Shown here: positions 38,640-49,591 of the stretch, in pieces
Layout: every line of letters begins with the position of its first letter
How positions within the stretch are numbered: the first letter of the stretch is position 1
DNA from: Symbiodinium kawagutii
Lineage: Eukaryota > Sar > Dinophyceae > Suessiales > Symbiodiniaceae
Assembly: GCA_009767595.1 (NCBI GenBank)
Contig: VSDK01010590.1
Span: 110,862 to 174,861 of the forward strand
Reading direction: 5' to 3'
DNA length: 64,000 nt
The notes under the pieces: generated by a model
Told to the model about the DNA's origin: nothing
Seen by the model: the letters and a program-made list of their open reading frames with translations, nothing else
The model's database searches: none
Position numbers and translations under genes: made by a program

Positions 38640-39380
38640 CTTGCTTGATATGACAGCCCCCCTTTACTGCACAGGGGGATATGCTCGTGGGGTTTTTGCT
38701 GCTGATTTATGGCTGCTCTTGAGATGCTTCCACCAAGCTGCCCAGTCCTGTTCAGCCATTGTGCAATCTTGAGGTGAGCTGCATTTTTTGACGGCCTCAA
38801 ATTCATACAACAGGGTTGCCCAAGGAAAGCTTAGGAAGACATGTGCCACCAGGGTTGGTTGCTCCGGTTTTTGAAAGCCATCCCATCAATATCTGAAGCG
38901 TTGGTGCTTCCAAAGTAGCCCGATTACTCAGAAATTTCTTTTGTGAGAAAGATTTTTCTGACACTATATACCTTCCGAAGTCGCATAGCCGCATAATTAT
39001 CTCACGTAGGCAACGTGACAGCATCCTCTGCACAAAAAGGGCTTCGATCGGTCTTGTGTAGGCGCCGCGTAGGCCCCCTTCTGACACCTACCCTCCGCGT
39101 TTGCAAGCCAAATGACAGCATATATGCATTTAAATTTGGCGTTGGCGTCACTTCTTAGTCATCCGAAAAGAACACGGCCCAGGTGTGCAAGGATTTGGTT
39201 TTGCGGCTGACACACCCATCCACAGTCCAACAATCCTTAGGGACATAGGGTGCGATCGCTAATGCCTAACTTTTGATAATGATGCCTAGGCCTCGATGAT
39301 GGTACCTGGGTTTGCCTCTTTACTTTGCTGAAAAGGTTGTAAGCTTTCATGGGGTAGCATCATCATTGATGGAGGTCAAC
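38640..39380 (+). repeat. GCGTAGGC-rich dispersed segment, unit 3
   Basis: Counterpart of 22100-22740, with the same order of words. It ends just before the last satellite fragment at about 39400. Confidence 0.5.
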
Positions 39381-40261
39381 CAACAACCATGACCTGAGAA
39401 TTGGAACACAGCATCCTTCGCTGATTCACTGCTCTGTCGTTGGCCTTCTTAGTTGGCACAAGCGGCACTGACATCTCATGAGCACGCCAACTGTGATGGT
39501 ACGGAATCAGTGAAGCAGGAGAGGATTGCGAGCCTCCAGATTGACGACGACCATCAGCATTTGACGGGCGCGTGACGCTGTTGCCGATATGACTGGAAGC
39601 AGTGGTGAAGTGAGAAATCAACCATCTAACACTGGGAGATCTAAGATGATTATCCCTTATAACATCTTATAACCATTGGAGACAGCAGCCAATGGCAGGT
39701 CATTGATCCTTTTGAGGCGCCGATCCGGCAGCTCTAAAAACAAGGCTGCCCTCGCAGGCCACCAATCTGTGTGCTTCGGCGAACACTCCACCATGTGCTT
39801 CCATGCCACCCATGATCCTTTTCGGTGGATCTATCTTTGGTCGTCGGTCCTTCAAGAAACAGCCACCTTTCTTCATAGGTTGGACCCCTGTGTTGAACCT
39901 GCAATTTTGCCGCTTTCGAAGCACCAACGCAAGCCCTTAAAGCAGGTGAAAATATCGGCACTTTCTCTTCAGTTCCGAAGTGAGCAGACCTAACGGCAGT
40001 TGGTTCTGCCGGCCAAACTGATTCGCCGTTCATTTGCGTTGCGGCCGCAGGCTGCCGTTTGGCGCCTAAAACCATGCTGTGAGTTCTTCACCGCTGGACA
40101 CTTGGGTGACCTGTTGACAACTGCTGTTGCTACTGCTGGGCTGCCCCTGGTTCAGCCAGCTTGGAAAGCCTCATGATGAAGTGTTGACCGGAAAGAAGAT
40201 GAAATTTCGGACTTGTTTGTAAATCATGCACAATCAAGGAGTGTTGCAAGTATAGTGAACG
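39380..40261. other. Gene-free stretch before the conserved ATG segment, unit 3
   Basis: Counterpart of 6900-7758 and 22740-23561. It begins with a truncated satellite piece at about 39400-39440. Confidence 0.35.
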
Positions 40262-40394
40262 ATGAGGCTTCTGGGTCCAAACTTCATGGCAGCAACCGCG
40301 CTTCGCCTCCCAAGACTGTGGCGAGTTCCTACCTTCACAGGAGGTGCTACCACGCTTTGCGCCGCTGGGACCCTCTGGACCGCCGGGCTGCGAG
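40262..40394 (+). CDS. Candidate first exon, unit 3
   Basis: ATG at 40262, 44 codons plus one base (phase 1), then GCGAG|GTAAGG. The peptide begins MRLLGPNFMAATALRLPRLW and ends near TLWTAGLR. A hydrophobic and basic N-terminus would suit an organelle signal, but no product can be named. A phase-1 end matches the phase-1 starts of the segments at 42829 and 55824, though continuity is inference. Confidence 0.3.
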
Positions 40395-42828
40395 GTAAGG
40401 ATGTGGCGTCAGCAATAGCCAGCGAGGCTGGCAAGGTCGGTTCTACAGGGTACTGTAATCCATAAGAATTTATAAGATGTGATATGTTTTTTGGCCCGTG
40501 GGAAAAGGCAAGGGACATAGTGGAATGATTTGAGTAGATCTTAGTACTGTGGTAAGTTCAAAACACCGTTATGACATGTAACCGTGTTATGATATTTGAT
40601 ATGGAATCACTAATGATAGTTGGAGACCATTCTGCTAGCTGGTAAACATTGGCAAACTACTGTATGTTGATTATATCTCAGCCAGTCCTGCTCAATGTAA
40701 GAAAACAATTGAAGGAATGAATCACTCAAAACAAGCAGAAACATGTAGAACTGCTCATGTGAACCGATTGCAGAGGGTTCAGGTGGATGTGAGAATAGTA
40801 ATTTTGAGGTCATGTGGCTGCGTTTGCTTTCTGTTGGACCGGCTCTTTTTGGCAAAGCACCGTATTGTTCTACAGGGGGAGCCAGCATCAACTGATATTG
40901 ATACTGATGATGACAGGCACAACAAATGATGGTCCATGATTGATTCCACAATGAAAAGTGATAAGAAACCGTATAAAATGGGAAGCAGAATGCCAAAAAT
41001 GGTCCATGATCAATAATGAATCACAACAAACTGCAAGACCAAGAGCTACTCGTGCCATAGACCAGACCATCGTCCATGCTGATGACTTACTCAACTGCTC
41101 ATTATTGGGAAGAGTTCATGGTTCCTCCCGTGGTGTTGGCAGTTCCACTGCTATGGTGCAGGAATTTGTGCATCAACACTGCATCAACATTCAGCCGTGC
41201 AAGACTGGTATAAAACGTTTAAGATGGTTGATGGTGGATGGTTGGCTGATTGGCAAGCGGATTTTTCGGATGACTTACAACTTTTAACCACCAATCAGTA
41301 CGTCATTCAATCAGCACTTTATGGGTCGGAGATCTGCCAAAGCTTGTTGAAACATCTCTCCAGGCAGAAGCTTCACCAGACCGACACTGCCGCTGGTTCT
41401 CCGCCGTTTTCAGAGATCATCAATAGCTATCACATGTCAATGATATAGTCTTGAAATACAGGAGATGTCCGCAAGACAAGAATAGTTCGGCTTGACCCTT
41501 GGAATGCGCGTTGTGTGTGCCAGGTCCCCACAACTTTGGACCAGATCCATGTGTTTGATTTGGATGCGGAGGAAACCAACCAACCTGATTAGACCGTGTC
41601 TTCGAGCATTGAAATCATGAAACTCTCTCTGAAGCCTGGGCGCGTTGCACTGCCTATACGTGTGATTACAGGTCAGTTGTTCAGCCAGGAGGATTAGAGG
41701 CGAAATCATATTGATTCGCCATCAATTGTTCATATGTCATAGGCAATGAACCACCCTCTGAATCTGGAAATGGATCATCACTGTACAGCAAAACCATTGG
41801 AAACCATGGGAAACCAGCTATAAATGGGTGGATTTCCATTGCTAGGTGAGCATGTGAGCATCTACCGGAAGGTATAACATGAAACACCAAACAAAAATGC
41901 ATGGCTGGAGAAAGAAACATGACCCAATTTCTCCGGCGCAGGATTCCCTGGACTGAAGATGGCGAATTTTCACGGGCAAGACCTGACCTGGATAATGTCA
42001 ATCTCCGCAGCGGCGAAAAGGGTGCTTGGTTGAGCCGTGCCCACTGCGAATTTCCAAGTGGTCATGTTTTTCTGGAAGCTCTTCACTAAAGTCCTTGGCA
42101 AATATTGTTGATGAATTGTTGACTAGAAAGACTTAAGTGAACAGCTTCCATTGAACTCTGAATACGCCAACTTACAGAAGTCAATGAATCTTGAAAACCT
42201 ACCAACGATTTCAAGACACGGTCATCCGCACTTGGTAATTGATACATTCCCCTGTTTTAAGGTTGCCGACAGAGCCCTCCAAACGGCCCGCGGGCGCGGC
42301 GGGCAGCACCTGACTGGCTCCCACCAGATGCGGGGTGACGCAAGGTTAGCTTGAAACTTCCACGACGAAATGTTGGCGTATTGATTTGCAACGAAGAAGT
42401 CATTTGTCAGCACTATCCGACCGACCCCCAATATGCTTAGAATAGCAAGCTGAAAATTCCAGAACTTGTTAGCCGCACGAGTCCATTTACCGCTAGCTAG
42501 CAGGCAATTTCCAATGACTAGCAACCAATACTTAAATATTGGCAATATTAATTTTACATATGGTGATTGGAGTGATTCATTTTGTTTTGTTTCATAGTGG
42601 TAATCATCATTGATGGCTCGCCTCTGGTTTGAGTGAAACCGAAGCATCCAAAAACTGTTTGTAGTCAACCATTATTCTTAATTAGTCACTGTTGCTCAAT
42701 CACACTCAAGAATCATGGTTATGTATATATGATCATTGGTTATAGGTTAGATAATCATTGTTGTTAAATCATATTCAGCAATTGGTCACAGATAACCTTT
42801 CTTTCATGCCCCTTGTTTTGGGCCACAG
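40395..42828. other. Intron-like gene-free DNA, unit 3
   Basis: Counterpart of 7893-10406, without the hairpin and microsatellite insertions of unit 2. No conserved frame. Confidence 0.4.
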
Positions 42829-42914
42829 CCACGCAACCTCAACAACCTCAGCTGACCATTCCATGGCTGGGGGTAGCCCTGGACAGAAGGTGTGGTGCGC
42901 GGCTGGGATCACAG
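42829..42914 (+). CDS. Candidate internal exon, unit 3
   Basis: 86 bp like unit 1, between CCACAG and ACAG|GTTTCG. It reads TQPQQPQLTIPWLGVALDR in the phase that would follow a phase-1 donor. Differences from unit 1 are few, and the length is preserved. Confidence 0.22.
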
Positions 42915-45269
42915 GTTTCGTAGGCAGCGTTGCGATGATTAAACAGCAACAATGACGAATAATGTGAAGGGGATGAAGTACTGGCAATGTTTCTCACCTT
43001 CTCATTGTTATTCCCGTCTCGTTGTCAAGCAAAGATAGGCATAGTCATTGCCTTCTGATGCTCGATGCTTCGTTTCCAGAATTGTAGGACCTGTGCCTGT
43101 AGGGATTGGCGTTGGATGATTCTGCTACGGTACATGACGTAAATTCTGGTGCATTGTATACAACGTTGTGCCACTTGTTGGATTGATGGGAGGGTCGCGT
43201 CCAGTGGACTATGGACATCTATGAACCATTCTTTTGAGGGAGGATCGTTCAAGGACCAGTTCAGATCCACCAGCAGCTTTGCAAATATTTCGCAGTTGGG
43301 TGCCCTCATAGTCACAAGGCCCATGTTGTTTTACAGAGACATTTTCCAAAGCTCAGGCTAGCGTTTCTCCGGGAATCGATTTTTCTTGGTGCCAAAACTT
43401 TCCAGTGCTAAGGATCCATTTCTCGTGGAGGGAATGTGCTGGAAAGGTCACCGAAAACAGGTGGCCCATAATGCCACCATTGAAGTCCCCTCATTGGAAT
43501 ATTCAATTCACATATAGTTTTGCGGGGGTGACATATTTGATTACTGAACCCTTATCAACCCTGTCAAGCCCTACGCAGGTGCTGCCGGTATTTCCGGGTG
43601 GTTGGCAAGTTGGCATTTGTTTGTTATCACCAGTCATCATAAATGCAGCACTCCCAAGCATCATCCAGCATAATTTTCACTTGCAATTCACCAGTTGTAG
43701 CCATGATAGTGCAACAAGAATCACCATCAATTGACAAAACTATCATTCCTAGTGACATCCATATTGACCATTTTGAGCCTATCCTTGGGTTTCACCAAGC
43801 CAGTGACCGCCACTCGCCTTGCTCAATCGCCGGTCCTTTCCACGTGTCGCGAGTGCGCTGCTCGGAGTTTCTCCAGGTGTTCTGCGGCGTGGCGGACGCA
43901 GAGATGGCGTTGTTTGTGGATGGTTTCATGGCTGGGCTTCGTGGTGGTCCTTGTGCTGCTGTTGCTGATAGTGGTGTTGCTGGTGGCATATTTTGAGAGT
44001 GGCTGTGTGGCTGTCGCTGTTGTCGTCATTTTTGCTTGTTGGTGGTGTTTTTGTTGTCGTTGTCAATTATAGTACGTTGTTGCTTGCTGCTGATGCTGAC
44101 ACTGGATGTTTTGGATCATGACTGCCCATTTTTTAATCAAGACTGGCTGAGAATAGTGGCACTGCTAATACGGTGGTTCTGAAGATAATGTGGTTGATCA
44201 TGGTGGTACTGTTGGGTAGCCAGAAAATTTGTTAATACCAGCAGTTGTTCAATTAAGTTTGAACCACTGTTGTTTAATCGTTAGCAAATCAGCCGTTGAT
44301 ATTGCTCAGCAGCAACATTTATATCTATCGACCACCAATACTGTAGTGGCGTTGCAATCATCAACCATCCTTGATCATCCTGAGTCAGCCAATAACCACT
44401 ATTTACATTATTGATAGCTTATGTATAGCCACCAGCAACAAGATTAACATCCATTAAGAGAGAGCAGTCAGCGTTGCTTCATTTCATTCGTGCTTATTAG
44501 TTCTTAGCCAACTACGGATCATTGTTGATCATTTGTGGATTATTGCTATTGATCGAACCCGTGAGCCCTGAAGTTAATAACCACCAGACAGAACTATATA
44601 TTATCATATTCTTCAATGAAACATCATTCTTCCCATTGATCATTTGTTAAGAAGCAATACTGATCAGTATTGCCTGTCATGATGTTTAGGCGCCATCATT
44701 TCTTGTTTTGACCATTATTCATCAACCCCGAATTGTGGTAGCAATGATCAATAACCAACCAACCATCAACCATGGGTAACGATTGATCAATAATTATTGA
44801 CTACTGTAACCAACATTCATCAACCACAACAAAATTAGCCAAGTATTCATCATTGACAATTGACGGCCATAGATGCCTATGAATTGATCACCATGGAGCA
44901 ACCACAAGCAACCACTATCCTTTGTTGATCACCATTAGCATTATTCGAGCCATTATTGATCATCAGTTGACGAATATGATAAAGTTGATCATGGTTTAAG
45001 AAGAATGTTGGTCAACTTAGATCAATTTGGATCAACTCGGATCAAGTTGGATCAACTCAACCAATAGCATTCTTGAACCATTATAATCGAAGTCAAGATG
45101 TCCAGCTGGTCACCAAGCTTGAGAAACCACAATTTCTGCTAGTTGTTTAGCCATAAGTTTGTTGCTCATCAACTAATAAATATGTTAAACACAATTAGCC
45201 ATCATCAACCATCCTTCGCCTGGCAGGGGGTGCGTCTACTGACAAGTGTCCAACCAGTATTGACCAGTT
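42915..45269. other. Low-complexity AT-rich DNA, unit 3
   Basis: Counterpart of 10493-11940 and 26496-28770. It contains the CTTGAGAAACCAC remnant near 45117 at the site of the unit 1 hairpin element. No gene. Confidence 0.4.
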
Positions 45270-45446
45270 CAACGACATGATTAACCATTATTAACCATCA
45301 TTATCCACATCCTTAGCTAGTTATTAACCATCATGAACCATTATTAGCCATATTGATTAAAATTGTTAGCCATCATTATCCACATTATTGCTAGTTATTA
45401 ACCATCATCAACCATTTTTAGCAATATTAAGAATATTAACCATTAT
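45270..45446 (+). repeat. AACCATTATT short-word array, unit 3, left of LINE
   Basis: Same array as 28770-28985. It continues on the other side of the insertion at 55712-55795 and ends in CCCAACTTAAGTAGTGAAC, shared with unit 2 at 28980. Confidence 0.7.
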
Positions 45447-45461
45447 TGATAACCAATAATT
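45447..45461. repeat. Target-site duplication, left copy
   Basis: TGATAACCAATAATT, identical to 55697-55711. The flanking array is repetitive, but the exact 15-bp match at the points where LINE sequence begins and ends supports a true duplication. Confidence 0.88.
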
Positions 45462-45527
45462 TTTTCCATTGCGCTGCTTCTGAGGGTACCTCGTGCAGGG
45501 TCAAAAACATGCAGTGACAGTCCTGGC
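45462..45527 (-). other. LINE 3' end
   Basis: Only 66 bp separate the ORF3 stop from the target duplication. The minus-strand end reads CAATGGAAAA. Four to six A residues are all that remains of, or ever formed, a tail. Confidence 0.7.
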
Positions 45528-47090
45528 TCAAGACATCAACCTTTCCGGTTGATAATCCGGCAACCACTCGGTCTGTGCAATGGTGGCGGACAAAGTCACT
45601 AATTCACCGATCCATTCTTGGTCCCAGCTGGTCTCGTCCGGCAGCGGGTCCTTGGTGAGTTGGATCAGGTTCTCATATGCCGCACAAGCAAACGCTTTGC
45701 TCAATTGATTGGGGTATTCCTTGGCAGAGGATGTGCGAAAAGCTCCACTGCTGTCTTTTCCAATCACGTACTGAGTGGGTTTAGCAATCCCGCTCAGTTC
45801 GAATCGTCTGAGTAGTGCAGGCAATTGAACACCGGAATACATGAGGTTGGTCGGCTTAATGCCGGGGGCACCATAACGCCACTGCGCAATGGCGCACAAC
45901 TTCAAGTACCAGCCGTGACGGCATAGCATTTGTAGAAGTCCCGTTCGCCAAATGCTTGCGTAGGTAGGGTCTCCAGGCAAGCCGGGGTGCTCACAAATTG
46001 TGAGCCCTCCATACGATGCGACGATCACAACCAGGAAAATGCCTTTCAAAAGCAATCCAGTTCCCGTCAGAAGCTGCATCAGCTCCGGGACCGTCAATCG
46101 TTCCAATCCCCATGGTGATTCGGCCGACCTCAAGGGTCGGGGTCCTTGGCGTGTTCCCTCCTCATCTGGGGACTCAACCGCCCTGTGACGAGCACTTGAC
46201 CAGCTCTCACATGGAGGACCAAGTAAAAGTGATGCAACTCGTCGTTGTCTGGCAGCAGCAACAATGCGCTGCCATAAGGTCTCGTCATGGACATTCATCA
46301 GTGGTGAGATTGCTGTGTCCAGGGACACAATTGCAACCTCAATGTCTGAGACGGGCAGGAGTGCCTGAAGATGGGCATGAAAGTCGTCTTCCCTTCTTCT
46401 TCCAGAGTACAGGTGGATAGCCAGGTATCTGCGGCCACGCAGCTTGCGTTCGATGGTCGGAGGTGAAAGAAGTTTCCACAGTCTTCTCTTTGCTTCCTCG
46501 TCACGCATTGCCGTGTAGTGGCTTTCAATGGGATGCAGGTGACCCAGGTCAGGCACAGGTCCATGCGACTGCTGCCACTCAAATTCAACCTCATCGGATA
46601 GGTTTTGAAGGTGGTTGGCAAGTTCCTGCATCTTACATCGATAGTGCCAACAATCGATCTCATACAAGAGCGAGTAGTGGGCACGATCAGCAACTTCTAG
46701 GTGCAAAACAGAAAGGCTAGTTGCAAGGATGTCATGCATGTCATGTTCCACCCAATGCATAAAAATCCTGCCTGATTGGAAATGTGACATGGGGAGATCC
46801 AACAAAACACCCAGCATGGCATTATGGAATGCATCTTCGGTGGTGGCATCTGGGTCGTCAAGCCACTGCTGCAAGGCAGCAGTTAATGCAGAACACACTG
46901 GCTGGACTACTTCTGGAAAGTCCTGGGGGCACCACCAAGCAAACGAGTATTCACCTTGTTGTTGCACTTCCCGGATCTGAGTGCGAAGTTGCGTTCTTCG
47001 TCTCTGTTGTGAACTGGGCCTCAACGGGCCTGCATGAAACCTCTGGGATGGCATCCTCTTAACACCCTTCAGGTGAGGTGGGGCATGCAC
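45528..47090 (-). CDS. LINE ORF3: cytosine methyltransferase-like protein
   Basis: 520 codons from a GTG that overlaps the end of the RT ORF by 22 bp. The first in-frame ATG is at 47054, giving 508 codons and a 14-bp gap. The N-terminal half is helical and unrecognised. Residues 220-472 resemble a SAM-dependent Rossmann fold of the C5-cytosine methyltransferase type: YLAIHLYSGRRRE (motif I-like), EVAIVSLDTAIS (motif II-like), SLLLGPPCESWSSAR with Cys294 where the catalytic Cys of the PC motif would be (motif IV-like), LTICEHPG in place of ENV (motif VI-like), then KPTNLMYSG. The family call is by motif only; the usual PCQ and ENV triplets are replaced. It could methylate element DNA or be a degenerate fold used for binding. 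The frame is open throughout. Confidence 0.65.
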   Translation of the reverse strand: MHAPPHLKGVKRMPSQRFHAGPLRPSSQQRRRTQLRTQIREVQQQGEYSFAWWCPQDFPEVVQPVCSALTAALQQWLDDPDATTEDAFHNAMLGVLLDLPMSHFQSGRIFMHWVEHDMHDILATSLSVLHLEVADRAHYSLLYEIDCWHYRCKMQELANHLQNLSDEVEFEWQQSHGPVPDLGHLHPIESHYTAMRDEEAKRRLWKLLSPPTIERKLRGRRYLAIHLYSGRRREDDFHAHLQALLPVSDIEVAIVSLDTAISPLMNVHDETLWQRIVAAARQRRVASLLLGPPCESWSSARHRAVESPDEEGTRQGPRPLRSAESPWGLERLTVPELMQLLTGTGLLLKGIFLVVIVASYGGLTICEHPGLPGDPTYASIWRTGLLQMLCRHGWYLKLCAIAQWRYGAPGIKPTNLMYSGVQLPALLRRFELSGIAKPTQYVIGKDSSGAFRTSSAKEYPNQLSKAFACAAYENLIQLTKDPLPDETSWDQEWIGELVTLSATIAQTEWLPDYQPERLMS

Positions 47091-49591
47091 AACCAGGGGC
47101 TCATCCGGTTCCTGGCATCTTTGAGCCTGTCAAAGCAGCCATTGGGACGGTACTTCAAGTGTTGCCTCACACGGTGTGAGGTCCAATGTTGTTTGAGGCA
47201 TCCAGCGCACACGCTGGATTGAATATAAAGACTCTCCTCAGAATGTAGCTGATGCTTGGTCCATTGGTGTGTGGACAACTGCCTTTTGGTCGGGAACTTG
47301 GCTGAGCAGTGGTGACACACATGAAGGTCAAGATCAGCCGGGCCTTCATATTCCTGATAATCGATTGCTATGCCAAGAGAGGTCATCTCCTCAGCAACAG
47401 CTTGGTGAAGGTGATTTGTAACATGAGCAATGTGTTCCTGTGTGGTATGACGCAGGACAGCACGTCGTACCCAAGCCTTCCACGGTTGGCATGCAGCAAT
47501 GGCTGGTACAATCACGTCCCACTGTGGTGTGGGTGAAGCACAGTCAAAGGCCAGGCAGACCACTTTAGCCATCCATTGGAGGTCACAGTATACTTCGCTC
47601 AGCCAGCCTCCTCCACTTTGATGTTCGGTGTGGAGTAAGGTCCAATGAAAAGATTTCCCATGCATGGCAAGGTGCCTCAAATACAGCAACCGATGCTTAG
47701 CAAGGATGACACGGAATGTGGGCAGTTTATGCTGTGCTAAAAGCTCTGGGGTGGTGGAGCAGGCCGCATTCCACCATCCATCATTCAGTATGGTACGGTA
47801 GTGCTGGACCAAACTGTGTTCCAAAGTGCGAAGGAGGGTCTTGGGGATGTCAGACCACACTCCACATCCATACAGCAGTCTGCTCAGGATGAGACTTTGG
47901 AACAATTTGAGCTTGACCGCACTTGATAGTCCAGGTCCTTTGAAGACTGGTCTCCGCAGTTCTTCATAAGCCTGACGGGCATGAGCCAGCCTCGCTTTGA
48001 CCTCTTCATTGATGTCGGCATTCATGCCTTGGCGAGCTCCAAGGTGTTTGTAGCTCGCTACTACTCGAACACTCAATATGTGGTCATCTGTGGCTGGAAC
48101 AAGAACAGGGATGTGATCTGCATTGAAAAGAGCAGCACGATGTTGGTCAGAGGATGGTCCTCTGTGCATCATGATCACTTCCGTCTTGCCTCGACTAAGG
48201 TTTGGTGTGAGTCCATGTTGCATGAACACCCGATGCAAAATGACAATGGCACATTGCAATTCTGATGCATGTGTCGTTGCAATGGGACATGCAACGTCAT
48301 CCACCCATACGATGGGTGGGATGGAGACTCCAAGTTTGTTCATCCCTGCTGTGTACATGGGTATGGCATGGAGTTCCTCTGACACACGATGCATAATCCT
48401 TGCCATCAGTAGATTGTACCCCACATCTGCAAGGGGGGACCCTGGACGAGTCCCTCTGCGTGTGTGTGTGATGCTGGGATCATGGCATTGCATCTGGAAA
48501 AACGTGTGCTGGTGTGTGTCATGCAAAAATTGCCTGAGGCCATCTGGAAATGGAATATCATCCCGATCACATGCTTCGATGAGTTGCTGTGCCAGGGCAG
48601 CAACATCCCTCTCATTGGGATCGAAGATTCGTTCAAGTTCACTCTGCACGATGGGGTTGCTGATTGAAAACACCCATTCGCGCAGGAGATGATGGAAGGC
48701 AGCATGGATATCTAGATAGATGGTGGCTGTTGAGATATGCTTCAAACGGCCAACCCTGTTGAACGTCTTGATGATCGAAATGCCGGTGTTGGTTTGTTGT
48801 GATGGGAGCCCTCCGGTCTGGCCTTCAAAATGGACTTGCTGCAAGACGTTCAGTGTTCTCCCTCTGCTCCATGAGTGCTGGATTTTGGCGAAACTGTTGG
48901 CCAAGAGTATCCCTCGATAGGATTGGGCCTGGTCACAAGGGCCTTTCTTGTATATGGTTCGGAGCAGCCCACCTTTGTAGGGGCATGGTTCACACATGGA
49001 GAGAAAACATTTCAGAAGCAACTTCTGAAGGCGCGGCGCTATGGCACCAGAACCATACCTGCACAGTTCTGGGCACAGTCCATCTGGTCCTGGTGCTCGA
49101 TGATGCTTCTGTCGAAGACAAATGGACTCGATTTCAAACAGTCGAGGGAGCTCATCGATGTGAATCCATCGATTGTCTGGTTGAGTTCGTTGGTGTTGCT
49201 TCTGCCGTGCTAAGCAATCCTGAACAAAAACGGACTTCTTGACCAGGGTGCCTGTTTCAAGCTTTGCAAAATGCCCTTGAAGGTCCTCATCAATGTCATA
49301 TGGGATCTGTTTGCGCTTTGCTTTATGTCTCGGCAGAGCAAACTTCAGGCTTTTCCACAGGCCTTGCAGGCCTTCTTGGGAGTACGTTCTGGAGGCTTGC
49401 TCAGCCAAGTCAGCAAAGAACTGTTGATCATCTGTCTTCAAGGCATGTTGTGCTTCTTGGCAGAGCTTGCGGTATTGGGCTAGAAGTTGGGCTTGGTAAC
49501 GATCCCACCTCTGCCACCATTGCCTGCACGATTCTAGGACCTGGTCCATGGTGACCAGGGGTGGTGGCTTCTTCAAACGTTTTGCCTTCAT
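47069..49591 (-). CDS. LINE reverse transcriptase with C-terminal zinc finger
   Basis: 840 codons from ATG, with TAG two codons upstream, so the start is well fixed. RT landmarks in order: HRAPGPDGL (163-172), KKGPCDQAQSYRGILL (215-230), GGLPSQQT (260-267), YLDIHAAF with Asp293 (motif A), RGTRPGSPLADV (motif B, 379-390), WVDDV with Asp431 and Asp432 (motif C), GKTEVIM (468-474), YKHLG (514-518), then thumb-like LSRLLYGCGVW. The active-site Asp residues are all present. At 759-780 lies a C2H2 finger (Cys759, Cys762, His775, His780), followed by a second Cys/His cluster (Cys795, Cys798, His806 or His811, Cys819). It would copy the element RNA at the nicked target. ATG overlaps the upstream stop as ATGA. 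Confidence 0.95.
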   Translation of the reverse strand: MKAKRLKKPPPLVTMDQVLESCRQWWQRWDRYQAQLLAQYRKLCQEAQHALKTDDQQFFADLAEQASRTYSQEGLQGLWKSLKFALPRHKAKRKQIPYDIDEDLQGHFAKLETGTLVKKSVFVQDCLARQKQHQRTQPDNRWIHIDELPRLFEIESICLRQKHHRAPGPDGLCPELCRYGSGAIAPRLQKLLLKCFLSMCEPCPYKGGLLRTIYKKGPCDQAQSYRGILLANSFAKIQHSWSRGRTLNVLQQVHFEGQTGGLPSQQTNTGISIIKTFNRVGRLKHISTATIYLDIHAAFHHLLREWVFSISNPIVQSELERIFDPNERDVAALAQQLIEACDRDDIPFPDGLRQFLHDTHQHTFFQMQCHDPSITHTRRGTRPGSPLADVGYNLLMARIMHRVSEELHAIPMYTAGMNKLGVSIPPIVWVDDVACPIATTHASELQCAIVILHRVFMQHGLTPNLSRGKTEVIMMHRGPSSDQHRAALFNADHIPVLVPATDDHILSVRVVASYKHLGARQGMNADINEEVKARLAHARQAYEELRRPVFKGPGLSSAVKLKLFQSLILSRLLYGCGVWSDIPKTLLRTLEHSLVQHYRTILNDGWWNAACSTTPELLAQHKLPTFRVILAKHRLLYLRHLAMHGKSFHWTLLHTEHQSGGGWLSEVYCDLQWMAKVVCLAFDCASPTPQWDVIVPAIAACQPWKAWVRRAVLRHTTQEHIAHVTNHLHQAVAEEMTSLGIAIDYQEYEGPADLDLHVCHHCSAKFPTKRQLSTHQWTKHQLHSEESLYIQSSVCAGCLKQHWTSHRVRQHLKYRPNGCFDRLKDARNRMSPWLCMPHLT

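Noticed and set aside
47069..49591. LTR retrotransposon or retrovirus-type pol
   Set aside because: No long terminal repeats, protease or integrase. The RT has LINE-type motifs, an apurinic-type endonuclease and TSD-bounded ends with a short A tail.
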